From Bacteroidales bacterium (lineage in GTDB: Bacteria > Bacteroidota > Bacteroidia > Bacteroidales > UBA932), in NCBI GenBank assembly GCA_017464245.1, contig JAFUDV010000090.1, forward strand, positions 1 through 59,717: a DNA stretch of 59,717 nt. The letters run 5' to 3'. How positions within the stretch are numbered: position 1 is the stretch's first letter; each line of letters starts with the position of its first letter. The position numbers and the translations under genes are program-made. This document shows positions 52,403-59,699 of this stretch, piece by piece. Under the pieces are notes generated by a model. It ran no database searches. It saw only the letters and a list, made by a program, of their open reading frames with translations, and was not told where the DNA came from.

Positions 52403-53238
52403 AAAAGATCCTTCTGACCCTTCTCGCACTGGTCCCTTTCAGCGCCTTCGCGCAGGCGACCTACGACAACGGCCTCTCCTTCGGCGCCCGCGCCACCGTG
52501 GAAGCCGATGCGAAACTGATGAGCGGCCTGCACCTGCTGGCCCACGAAGAATACCGCTACTACTCCAACACGGACGACGTGATGCGCTTCTACACGGGTA
52601 TCGGCCTGGAATACAAGGTGCTTCCGTTCCTGAAGGTGGGAGCCGAATATGAGTGGATCAAGCGCTTCAAGTACGACGACGAGGCCCTGGCCAATGTCTG
52701 GAGTACCCGGCACCGGGGCAATTTCTTCGTCACCGGCACCTGGAAGACGCCCTGGTGGCAGTTCGGCGTGAAGGAGACCCTCCGCCTGACGAACCGCCCG
52801 GACGACCTGAACACCCTGCAGGCGCCCCGCAACGCCCTGGCCCTCAAGTCCAAGGTATCGGTCAAGTACCGCGGCTGGGAGAAGGTCGTCCCCTTCGCCG
52901 CCTTCGAACTCAGGAACACCCTCAACGACGTCTCCTATTCCGGGACCTACAACGCCTCCGCGGAGAAGAACAAGGACATCTACACGAACGAGGAGTTCCT
53001 GGGTTACAAGCACGCCTACATCAACCGCTACCGCCTCCAGCTGGGCGTGACGGTGAAGTTCAGCAAGCGGCACGAACTGGACTTCTACCTGCTGGGCGAC
53101 CACTACAGGGACAAGAAGGTGGACACCAACCGCGAGGGCTCCGACAGCTATGTCAAGAACGGCCTGGTACTCAAGTCCATCGACTGGTACACCGGCAACA
53201 TGATCTCCGCCGGCGTGGGCTACAAGTGGTCGTTCTAG
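52399..53238 (+). CDS. DUF2490-like outer-membrane protein
   Basis: 279 residues with signal peptide (MKKILLTLLALVPFSAFAQA) and alternating amphipathic strands (GLSFGARATVEADAKLMSGL, LHLLAHEEYRYYSNTDDVMR, TGIGLEYKVLPFLKVGAEYE) ending SAGVGYKWSF with the C-terminal Phe of outer-membrane barrels. The pattern fits DUF2490, about 10-12 strands. It is the last gene of the VTC cluster, which suggests a route from cytoplasm through both membranes or a role in anchoring a product (inference). A strong terminator follows. Confidence 0.82.
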   Translation: MKKILLTLLALVPFSAFAQATYDNGLSFGARATVEADAKLMSGLHLLAHEEYRYYSNTDDVMRFYTGIGLEYKVLPFLKVGAEYEWIKRFKYDDEALANVWSTRHRGNFFVTGTWKTPWWQFGVKETLRLTNRPDDLNTLQAPRNALALKSKVSVKYRGWEKVVPFAAFELRNTLNDVSYSGTYNASAEKNKDIYTNEEFLGYKHAYINRYRLQLGVTVKFSKRHELDFYLLGDHYRDKKVDTNREGSDSYVKNGLVLKSIDWYTGNMISAGVGYKWSF

Positions 53239-53255
53239 GACGACCCGGATACGGG

Positions 53256-53288
53256 AAAGGTGTCCGGACGGGCGGTCCGGACACCTTT
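53256..53288. terminator. bidirectional terminator after the VTC cluster
   Basis: A perfect 14-bp stem, 53256-53269 (AAAGGTGTCCGGAC) with 53275-53288, and a 5-nt loop, with A and T flanks. It separates converging genes. Confidence 0.85.
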
Positions 53289-53311
53289 ATCGTTTAGTCG
53301 GTGGAGGCGGC

Positions 53312-53593
53312 TTACTCGCCGAGACCCTTCTTCACGGCCTCGCTGAGCTTGTCGTAGAGGGCGTCGGTCTTCTCGAGGAGTTCCTTGCGGACGCCGTCAT
53401 AGTAGGCGCGCTTGCTGCCCTCGGGCCGGCCCAGCTTGTTGCGGAGCTCGTTGTAGAGGTCCACGGCGCCGTCGATGAGGTCGGCGACCTCGTCTGCGTT
53501 CTTGCCAGGATGGACGGAGAGGAACAGGGCGCAGTCATCCACAAATGCACCGATCACATACTCGATGTCTTTCTTGATGTCTCTAAGATTCAT
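53312..53593 (-). CDS. small conserved Bacteroidales protein, function unknown
   Basis: 93 residues, MNLRDIKKDIEYVIGAFVDD..., mostly helical and charged, with no membrane segment. The pattern (IEYVIGAFVDDCALFLSVHP, KNADEVADLIDGAVDLYNEL, YYDGVRKELLEKTDALYDKL) recalls short proteins conserved in Bacteroidales, but no function is known to me. A -7 box TATCTTTG lies at 53624..53617, 23 nt upstream. A truncated relic of a second copy is found at 54383-54424. Confidence 0.8.
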   Translation of the reverse strand: MNLRDIKKDIEYVIGAFVDDCALFLSVHPGKNADEVADLIDGAVDLYNELRNKLGRPEGSKRAYYDGVRKELLEKTDALYDKLSEAVKKGLGE

Positions 53594-53616
53594 ATCTTTT
53601 GCGAATTAATTCGGTG

Positions 53617-53624
53617 CAAAGATA
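53617..53624 (-). promoter_or_regulatory. -7 box of the small conserved gene
   Basis: TATCTTTG on the minus strand, exact consensus, 23 nt before the ATG at 53593. The fossil copy at 54424 has a matching TATCTTTTG at about the same distance. Confidence 0.6.
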
Positions 53625-53762
53625 ATGTTTTTTCTGCAAATATGCACGCCGGCGAGGCTGGTTCACCAGCAGAATCGGCCCAAAATGACGAAGGCCTGCC
53701 GCCTACAGAAGATCCATACGTAAACACAGGCTTTTCCCGGTGATCCCCACCCGACCATGCAA

Positions 53763-54011
53763 TTATGCCGGAATGCCGTATTCCAAGATGGTGTCGGAGG
53801 GGATATCCACGCGCTCTGTCCAGTATACACAGGTACGGGACGAGTCCAAACGGGCATTACGGAACAGGCCATACTCCGTTTCCAGCACACGGAAATCGGC
53901 CAAGGTCCTTATGTCGTCCTTGACATCATAAGTCACCTTCCTTCCGTCATCAAACTCAACGAGAAGGATGAAACTGTCTAATGGCCGTATGCTCTTAATT
54001 CTAGGTATCAT
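53763..54011 (-). CDS. DUF2442 domain protein
   Basis: 82 residues: IPRIKSIRPLDSFILLVEFD, DGRKVTYDVKDDI, LFRNARLDSSRTCVYWTERV and DIPSDTILEYG match the DUF2442 pattern. The start overlaps the stop of the DUF4160 gene (TAATG). The DUF4160-DUF2442 pair is widespread in mobile or variable regions and is often listed as toxin-antitoxin-like, but the function is not settled. GC content is visibly lower than in the flanking genes, which suggests transfer. Confidence 0.85.
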   Translation of the reverse strand: MIPRIKSIRPLDSFILLVEFDDGRKVTYDVKDDIRTLADFRVLETEYGLFRNARLDSSRTCVYWTERVDIPSDTILEYGIPA

Positions 54012-54265
54012 TATTTAAGCGGCTCAAGCTTGGTAATAATCTGCGTGTTCCACATTTCAAGGAGGGCTTCATAATTGGTTTCCAACCACTCCTTTACCAT
54101 ATTCTGTGCTTTTACAGGAAGGTCACCATCCGTCATTTGAAAGGTATGAATATCAAAAATCCCAACGTATTCATTATAAATTGCATGAATATGCGCAGGC
54201 TCATGTTCTTTTGGCTTGAAGAACATTTTGATGATAATCCCGTAAAATCTACAAATCTCCGGCAC
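54011..54265 (-). CDS. DUF4160 domain protein
   Basis: 84 residues with the DUF4160 signature: PEICRFYGIIIKMFFKPKEH, EPAHIHAIYNEYVGIFDIHT, FQMTDGDLPVKAQNMVKEWL. The His-x-His segment (AHIHA) is conserved in the family. It is coupled to the DUF2442 gene. The codon use is AT-richer than in nearly every other gene in the window. Confidence 0.87.
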   Translation of the reverse strand: MPEICRFYGIIIKMFFKPKEHEPAHIHAIYNEYVGIFDIHTFQMTDGDLPVKAQNMVKEWLETNYEALLEMWNTQIITKLEPLK

Positions 54266-54705
54266 GGCTTATAACTTCCTGCATATTAGATGCAAGAACT
54301 ATGGCAAATGTAACAAATAATCTTGAGACAACAAAAATTGGCCGCACTCGCGGCCAGTTTCGATGTATTCCGACATCAATGATTACAATTCTTTATGACC
54401 TTTCTTGATGTCACGAAGATTCATTGTCTTTCTGTTTTAAATCACTGCAAAAGATAGGGATATTTTCAAAAATGGCCAATTATCCTTTTATTTGTCATTG
54501 TCATCTTTTTTTCTGCTCCGCTTCCTTTTCCATTTGTTTCAAAGTGTCAAGTTGTTTGATATCATCCTCCATGTATATCGGCCGATGCCTGATCTCTCTC
54601 GCCTCTCCTTCCCCCCATTTGGAACATTTTCAGAAAATTCCTATCTTTATAGGACCAATCCTGGGCCCATCCGGGATGATCTAAACGTGAATTAACTATG
54701 AATCT
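54266..54705. other. 440-bp AT-richer intergenic stretch with gene remnants
   Basis: This stretch has no complete gene. It holds a GGCCGC-ACTC-GCGGCC hairpin near 54340-54357, a relic of the small conserved gene at 54383-54424, and, on the minus strand, a 23-codon tail MEDDIKQLDTLKQMEKEAEQ ending KKR-stop (54572..54501). The frame of that tail extends upstream for about 20 more sensible codons before a stop, so it may be the end of a lost gene. A TATCTTTA near 54641 could be the promoter of the lipoprotein gene at 54706. The base composition differs from the rest of the window. Confidence 0.55.
54383..54424 (-). pseudogene. relic of a second copy of the small conserved gene
   Basis: ATG at 54424 codes MNLRDIKK, identical to the first eight residues of the gene at 53593, then diverges (GHKEL) to a stop at 54383. 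The upstream region, with TATCTTTTG at the same distance, also resembles that gene. It marks an old duplication interrupted by the DUF4160-DUF2442 insertion or a deletion. Confidence 0.65.
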
Positions 54706-56697
54706 ATGAATCATTTTCTTAAATTTCTTTTGCCTGGCCTCCTCATGGGGCTCTTCCTGATTTCTTGCGAAAAGAATCCCAAAGACGGTCCGGAGACGGA
54801 CGTCGAAGTCCTGGAGATGGATGACATTCCCGTCGAGGACCAGCTGACGGTGAGAATCGCCCGACCGACCTACGTTTTCCCGGGCGCTTATACGGGAGAA
54901 GGCAAAGCGGTGGTGGAGCGTGCCGGCAGGGAGACGCCCCTGGATGGCGCCGGCCTGGAGGTCGCAATCTTTCCCGGCAGCCAGATCCCGGCCCTGACCG
55001 AGGATCAGCTGGAGCTGATGCTGGGCCTACTGGTGGATGATGGCACCCTCGTGTTCATCGAGCCGGAACTGCCGCAGCTGGATGCCTTCTGCAAAGCAGT
55101 CGCCGAGCTGGGTGAAAGGGTGGACTGGGGCAAGTACATCACGGACGAGGCCGTGCAGCGCGTGCTGTTCTGGGGCGAGGTCACGCCCTTCGAGGACCTC
55201 GTCATCGATGGTGAAAAGGACCAGTTCGAGGTGGTGGCCCTGCGGGCCAAGAGCCTCTATCTGAGCCTGAACGAACGGGAGAATATCCCCGAGAAAGAAA
55301 AGATGGTCATCTGGGAAGATGTATCGGAAGACGACGGTAAGGAGGACCTTCGGTTCGTCGAAATCGAGTTTGAGGAGCAGAACGAGATCACGGACTACTA
55401 CTTCGGCTGCAAGGCCGACGACCTGGCCCAATGGATCAATGAAGGAGAAGAATCGCCGGAGGAGGAAAATGCCCGGCGGTCTTCCGCCGCCGCCCTCCTG
55501 GCGACCCGGGCCGGAGGCGAGTTTTCCCTGGAGAGCCTCGTCAAGAGCCAGCGTATCATTCTCAATGCCAGCATGACCATCAGTTTCCGGAATGCGAACG
55601 GCTCCGTTGCGAACTCCACGCATCCCGCCAGGATACAATATGATATATGGGGTGCCTACTCGGAAGACAAGAAAATTGATTATTACTGCGTCAAACAGAG
55701 CATCACTTCGGAAAACCAGCGCCTGGGATGCGGCCCTTCCGAGCCGCGCGAATGGTGGGGTGCTTCAGGATTTGACCGTTGGATAGCCCTGAATAAACAG
55801 GTGGAGGACGACGGATGGTTCCTGTATCCGAAGAGTCTGTATCCCCATGCCTATGGCGCCTATATGAAGGATCTGGAAGTGAGCAGTTCCCTGGAAGGGC
55901 TCACCCCCAATATCGACCAGTATTTTCCGATGAACAACACGGCGGGCGGCGTCAACGTCACCGAGAGTTTCTCCTATACGCTGGGAGGCTCCCTGGGGTT
56001 CTCCGGCGCAGCGCCGGCAGGATCTTTTTCCGGCAACGCCACCTGGGGGACCTCCGTCTCCCGTTTCAATCCGGATTTGGCGATGACGGCCAACGTACGG
56101 GACGGAAAGCTCAAGTGGACCTATTCCGCACCGCACGTAAAATGCTATTACAACGAGTTCCTGACTTCCAAACACGACTTTGCGCTTCCGATACAGACCA
56201 ACACCTGTACGGTGGAGCATGCCTGGGTGTGGAGCGTCGCCACGACGGCCGAGACGGTAAACCTCACTACTTCTTTCAAGCTGGTGGACGAATGGCTCAC
56301 CTATGACCGGCACCGGCTCAGCTGCACGGAATACTACATCCCGCATACGCTGGAAAAGACCTTCAAGAGCGTCGTGAACTGCCCTCCGCGCTACAAGCAG
56401 GAATGGACGATGACGGTCATTCCTACCAATCCGCAGGTGGAAGCGTATCTGAAGGATCACCTGAAGAACTATTTCCTGTCGAATTTCACCCTGTGCACCC
56501 GCAAGGAGACCCACACCGCCCAGGATTCCGCGGACGAGATCAGCGCCTTCGTCGCCGAATCCAAGGGGGTTTTTGACAAGAATCAGAGCGTGATGAAGCA
56601 GGCTGCGGAAGCCGGTAAAATCTCCGGCTATACCATCCGCTGGCACAACGTGAAAGTCGCCGGCAACGACAGCGACTTTACGTACGAAGTCAAGTAA
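54706..56697 (+). CDS. large lipoprotein, possible pore-forming-toxin-like C-terminal region
   Basis: 663 residues. Signal peptide and lipobox FLISCEKN. Residues about 25-270 are acidic with no known domain. Residues about 280-650 are beta-rich and Cys-containing. The segment VTESFSYTLGGSLGFSG, SGNATWGTSVSRFNPDLAMT and LKWTYSAPHVKCYYNEF resembles by eye the beta-barrel/rim strands of the leukocidin-haemolysin group. This resemblance is weak and was not tested. The gene stands alone behind the AT-rich region and converges on def with 4 bp between the stops. It could equally be a host- or nutrient-binding surface protein. Confidence 0.7.
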   Translation: MNHFLKFLLPGLLMGLFLISCEKNPKDGPETDVEVLEMDDIPVEDQLTVRIARPTYVFPGAYTGEGKAVVERAGRETPLDGAGLEVAIFPGSQIPALTEDQLELMLGLLVDDGTLVFIEPELPQLDAFCKAVAELGERVDWGKYITDEAVQRVLFWGEVTPFEDLVIDGEKDQFEVVALRAKSLYLSLNERENIPEKEKMVIWEDVSEDDGKEDLRFVEIEFEEQNEITDYYFGCKADDLAQWINEGEESPEEENARRSSAAALLATRAGGEFSLESLVKSQRIILNASMTISFRNANGSVANSTHPARIQYDIWGAYSEDKKIDYYCVKQSITSENQRLGCGPSEPREWWGASGFDRWIALNKQVEDDGWFLYPKSLYPHAYGAYMKDLEVSSSLEGLTPNIDQYFPMNNTAGGVNVTESFSYTLGGSLGFSGAAPAGSFSGNATWGTSVSRFNPDLAMTANVRDGKLKWTYSAPHVKCYYNEFLTSKHDFALPIQTNTCTVEHAWVWSVATTAETVNLTTSFKLVDEWLTYDRHRLSCTEYYIPHTLEKTFKSVVNCPPRYKQEWTMTVIPTNPQVEAYLKDHLKNYFLSNFTLCTRKETHTAQDSADEISAFVAESKGVFDKNQSVMKQAAEAGKISGYTIRWHNVKVAGNDSDFTYEVK

Positions 56698-56701
56698 GGG
56701 C

Positions 56702-57391
56702 CTATTGCTGCGGCCACCAGTCGGGACGGGTGTAGTCGAACGCCCGTCTTTCGGCTTCCCAGGAGGGAGAGACAAAGACCGTGTCGGCCCGGTCGATATA
56801 GAGGCGGCCGTCCAGATGGTCGCACTCGTGCTGGAAGATGACGGCGGTATAGCCCGTCACCGTATCCCGCTTGGGTTCAAGCGTTTCCGGATGGATGTAC
56901 GAGACAATGACGCCGGTACGGCGCGGAACGAGCCCCCGCATGGGCGGGACGGACAAGCAGCCTTCCGGTCCCTTGCCGACCTCTCCGAAGAGACTGTCGA
57001 TGTGCGGATTCAGGTAGCATTCGAAGGGGCCCCCTTCCTTGTCGAACCGCTGGACCCAGATGACGCGCTTGTCGATGCCCACCTGCGGCGCGGCGATGCC
57101 TACGCCGTCCTGCTGCGGGGAGCGGACCGTCGCGAGCATCTTCGCCATCAATGTCCTGAGGTCCTTGGACTTGAGTTCCGCCGGGGTCAGGTCCACGCTC
57201 GGGGTGCGCAGGACCAGGCTGTCCGCATCGACCGTGGTTACATACATCACGGAGTCGGACTCCCGGATGACCGTCCGCTCCGCCTTCGTGAAAGCGCGTC
57301 GGCCGCCCCAGACGAGGAAGCCCGCCACCAGCGCAACGGCCAGGAGCACCGGAACCAGCATCCGGTTCGTCATTCTGAGCGTATCGTTCAT
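56702..57391 (-). CDS. def: peptide deformylase with N-terminal membrane anchor
   Basis: 229 residues. Residues about 9-29 (NRMLVPVLLAVALVAGFLVW) form a transmembrane helix, followed by a 60-residue linker. The deformylase domain is complete: motif 1 GVGIAAPQVG (96-105), motif 2 EGCLSVPP with the metal Cys145, and motif 3 QHECDHLDG with His188, Glu189 and His192. Cytosolic Def proteins are 165-190 residues and lack a helix. The positive-inside rule (Arg6, Arg10 before the helix) would place the catalytic domain in the periplasm. The start overlaps the radA stop (ATGA). If it is not the housekeeping enzyme, the substrate is unknown. Confidence 0.88.
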   Translation of the reverse strand: MNDTLRMTNRMLVPVLLAVALVAGFLVWGGRRAFTKAERTVIRESDSVMYVTTVDADSLVLRTPSVDLTPAELKSKDLRTLMAKMLATVRSPQQDGVGIAAPQVGIDKRVIWVQRFDKEGGPFECYLNPHIDSLFGEVGKGPEGCLSVPPMRGLVPRRTGVIVSYIHPETLEPKRDTVTGYTAVIFQHECDHLDGRLYIDRADTVFVSPSWEAERRAFDYTRPDWWPQQ

Positions 57392-58758
57392 CGGAACAGG
57401 GACTTGACGAGGGTGGGGATGTCGGACACCTTGACGACCTCGATGCCCTCGGGCTTGCGGTCAAAGCGGGTGTAGGAGGAGACGAATATGCGCCGGAAGC
57501 CCAGCCGGGCGGCCTCCACAGCGCGGCGTTCAGCCTGGGAGACGGGACGGATTTCCCCGCTCAGGCCCACTTCCCCGGCGAAGCACACGTCGCCCGGAAT
57601 GGCGTAGTCGAAGTTGGAAGACAGGACGGCGACCACGACGGCCAGGTCGCAGGCCGGGTCCGTGATGCGCAGGCCGCCGGCCATGTTCAGGAACACGTCC
57701 TTCTGGCTGAGTTTGAAGCCGGCGCGGCGCTCCAGCACGGCGAGGAGCATGTTCAGGCGCCGGACGTCGAAGCCCGTCGCGCTGCGCTGGGCCGTGCCGT
57801 ACACGGCCGACGAGACCAGCGCCTGCACCTCGAACATAAAGGGCCGGTTGCCGTCCAGCATGGCGCTCACGGCCGTTCCGCTGAGGCCGTCTTCATGCTG
57901 GGGGATCAGCAGTTCCGAAGGATTGGCCACCTGACGGAGCCCTGCGCCCGTCATCTCGAAGACAGCAAGTTCGGAGGTGGAGCCGAAGCGGTTCTTGATG
58001 CTCCGGAGCACGCGGTACGCCCCCCGGTTCTCGCCCTCGAACTGCAGGACCACATCCACGATGTGCTCCAGGACCTTCGGGCCGGCGATGGTTCCCTCCT
58101 TGGTGATATGGCCGATGAGGATGACCGGGATGCCGCTCCCCTTGGCGAAGCGCAGCAGGGCGGCGGCGACTTCCTTCACCTGCGCCACGGAACCGGCGGT
58201 GGACTCGACGCTCTGGCAGTACATCGTCTGGACGGAGTCCACGATGACGAGGTCCGGCGCCGTCTCCTCCGCCTCAGCGAGAATGTTGTCCATCAGCGTT
58301 TCACTGTATATCAAGCAATGGGACGCATCGCCTCCCAGGCGGTCCGCCCGCATCTTGACCTGCTTGACGCTTTCCTCGCCCGTGACGTAGAGAACTTTCA
58401 GTTCCGGGCAGGACAGGGGGATCTGGAGCGAAAGGGTGGACTTGCCGATGCCGGGTTCACCGCCCATCAGCACGAGGGAACCCTTGACGATGCCCCCGCC
58501 CAGGAGCCGGTCCACCTCGGCGTTCCCGAGGGAGACGCGGTCCTCCGCCGTCGTGGTCACGTCCTTCAGGGGCATGGGCTTCCGGCTCGCGCCGGGCACG
58601 GACACCGACAGGGCCCGCTTGCCCGTCACCACCTCCTTCTCCACCATCGTATTCCACTCCCCGCAGGCCGGGCACTTGCCCATCCACTTGGAGTACTCGT
58701 TGCCGCAGTTCGAACAGAACCACACGGTCTTCGCTTTCGTCGTTCCTTTCACAGCCAT
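57388..58758 (-). CDS. radA: DNA repair protein RadA
   Basis: 456 residues. RadA is a RecA-like helicase that extends strand exchange. It has an N-terminal C4 zinc finger (WFCSNCGNEYSKWMGKCPACGEW), Walker A GGEPGIGKSTLS, VIVDSVQTM, the RadA-specific KNRFG motif (SIKNRFGSTSE) and a C-terminal Lon-like domain (AGEVGLSGEIRPV). The frame is open to 58806, but ATG 58758 is chosen because the promoter-like TATCTTCG lies at 58784..58777. It is coupled to def through a 4-bp overlap. Confidence 0.95.
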   Translation of the reverse strand: MAVKGTTKAKTVWFCSNCGNEYSKWMGKCPACGEWNTMVEKEVVTGKRALSVSVPGASRKPMPLKDVTTTAEDRVSLGNAEVDRLLGGGIVKGSLVLMGGEPGIGKSTLSLQIPLSCPELKVLYVTGEESVKQVKMRADRLGGDASHCLIYSETLMDNILAEAEETAPDLVIVDSVQTMYCQSVESTAGSVAQVKEVAAALLRFAKGSGIPVILIGHITKEGTIAGPKVLEHIVDVVLQFEGENRGAYRVLRSIKNRFGSTSELAVFEMTGAGLRQVANPSELLIPQHEDGLSGTAVSAMLDGNRPFMFEVQALVSSAVYGTAQRSATGFDVRRLNMLLAVLERRAGFKLSQKDVFLNMAGGLRITDPACDLAVVVAVLSSNFDYAIPGDVCFAGEVGLSGEIRPVSQAERRAVEAARLGFRRIFVSSYTRFDRKPEGIEVVKVSDIPTLVKSLFR

Positions 58759-58776
58759 CGCGCAGAATCCTTTCCG

Positions 58777-58820
58777 CGAAGATACAAAAAAAAGATATTG
58801 TTCCAACCTGGGACAATATC
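58777..58820 (-). promoter_or_regulatory. radA promoter with overlapping palindrome
   Basis: On the minus strand TATCTTCG (58784..58777) is a one-mismatch -7 box with TTGG about 18 nt upstream. The upstream half lies in a near-perfect palindrome, GATATTGTTCC (58794-58804) and GGGACAATATC (58810-58820), with a 5-bp centre. It covers the -33 region and could be an operator. Confidence 0.45.
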
Positions 58821-58851
58821 AATCATCGCTGAGGATATGTACGGAGCGGAA

Positions 58852-59055
58852 TTATTCGCCCTTGACTTCCTCGACAACTTCCTGGGCGGCGGCGGCAACG
58901 GAGTCGGCAGCGGCGGCGCAGGTGGAATCGACAGCCTCGACAGCCTCTTCGACAGCGGCTTCAGCCTCGGCGGCCTTCTTGGAATTGTTGTTGCCGCAAG
59001 CGGCAGCGCAGATCATCATCGCGATGACAGCGGCGGACATAAATACCTTTTTCAT
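58852..59055 (-). CDS. small Ala/Glu-rich lipoprotein
   Basis: 67 residues from ATG 59055 (an ATG two codons earlier is also in frame). Signal peptide with lipobox ICAAACGN. The mature part is almost only Ala, Glu, Val and Asp (KKAAEAEAAVEEAVEAVDST, CAAAADSVAAAAQEVVEEV), predicted as one acidic amphipathic helix. Similar tiny lipoproteins are frequent in Bacteroidota. It may be an abundant outer-membrane spacer-type lipoprotein (inference). It has its own strong promoter. Confidence 0.78.
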   Translation of the reverse strand: MKKVFMSAAVIAMMICAAACGNNNSKKAAEAEAAVEEAVEAVDSTCAAAADSVAAAAQEVVEEVKGE

Positions 59056-59099
59056 GGTCAATTAGATATACACTGGTTAAACAAAACACTTTCCGGCCG

Positions 59100-59130
59100 C
59101 AAATGTACGGCCTTTTTGCGACACTTCAAA
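59100..59130 (-). promoter_or_regulatory. strong promoter of the small lipoprotein gene
   Basis: On the minus strand TTTG (59130..59127), a 19-nt spacer and TACATTTG (59107..59100) form one of the best matches to the Bacteroidota promoter in this window. The 5' untranslated region is about 40 nt, which fits an abundantly made small lipoprotein. Confidence 0.75.
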
Positions 59131-59183
59131 GATTTTTTCAAATAATTTATAATCGAAAGATGTTAAGGTTTTGTTACAACCAG

Positions 59184-59675
59184 TCAACGATTTAACTCAA
59201 AGACTTCCATGTCGTGCAGTTTTCCGCTATCAATATGAAAGCGGAGAGCGCTCCGGACGACGTGCCAGCCCTGGTTTCCGCAGGCTCCGGGATTGATATA
59301 CAAAAGGTTCTCCGTCCGGTCATTCATAACCTTGAGGATGTGGGAGTGTCCGCACACGAAGACATCGGGCCGATACTGCCGGATCAGTTTCCTCGCCTCG
59401 GGATAATAATGACCCGGCGACCCGCCGATATGGGTCATCAGGATTTTCAGGCCCTCGCACTCCCAGGACAGATGCATCGGACAGTCGTAGAGCAGCTTCC
59501 GGTCGTCGCAGTTGCCGATGACCCCCTTCATGGGCTTGAACGCCGCAATCTCCGCCGCCGTGGCGAGCCCGCCGCCGAAGTCCCCGGCATGCCAGATCTC
59601 GTCCACCGGCTCCAGGAACTTCCGGAACTCGGGACCGAACACCCCGTGCGAATCCGATATGAGCCCGATGTACAT
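59184..59675 (-). CDS. YfcE/MJ0936-family metallophosphoesterase
   Basis: 163 residues with the complete calcineurin-like metal-site set: GLISDSHG, WHAGDFGGG, GVIGNCDDR, LMTHIGGSPG and VFVCGHSH, followed by LYINPGACG. The size fits the small YfcE group of phosphodiesterases. The natural substrate is unknown; cyclic nucleotides or artificial diesters are typical in vitro. It reads away from a divergent gene that starts at the right edge. Confidence 0.9.
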   Translation of the reverse strand: MYIGLISDSHGVFGPEFRKFLEPVDEIWHAGDFGGGLATAAEIAAFKPMKGVIGNCDDRKLLYDCPMHLSWECEGLKILMTHIGGSPGHYYPEARKLIRQYRPDVFVCGHSHILKVMNDRTENLLYINPGACGNQGWHVVRSALRFHIDSGKLHDMEVFELNR

Positions 59676-59699
59676 GGTGCTAAGTTACGGAATTTTGAC

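Noticed and set aside
59095-59117. A GGCCG...CGGCC hairpin with five T on the plus strand, terminator-like
   Set aside because: No plus-strand gene ends nearby, and the bases coincide with the promoter of the small lipoprotein on the other strand.
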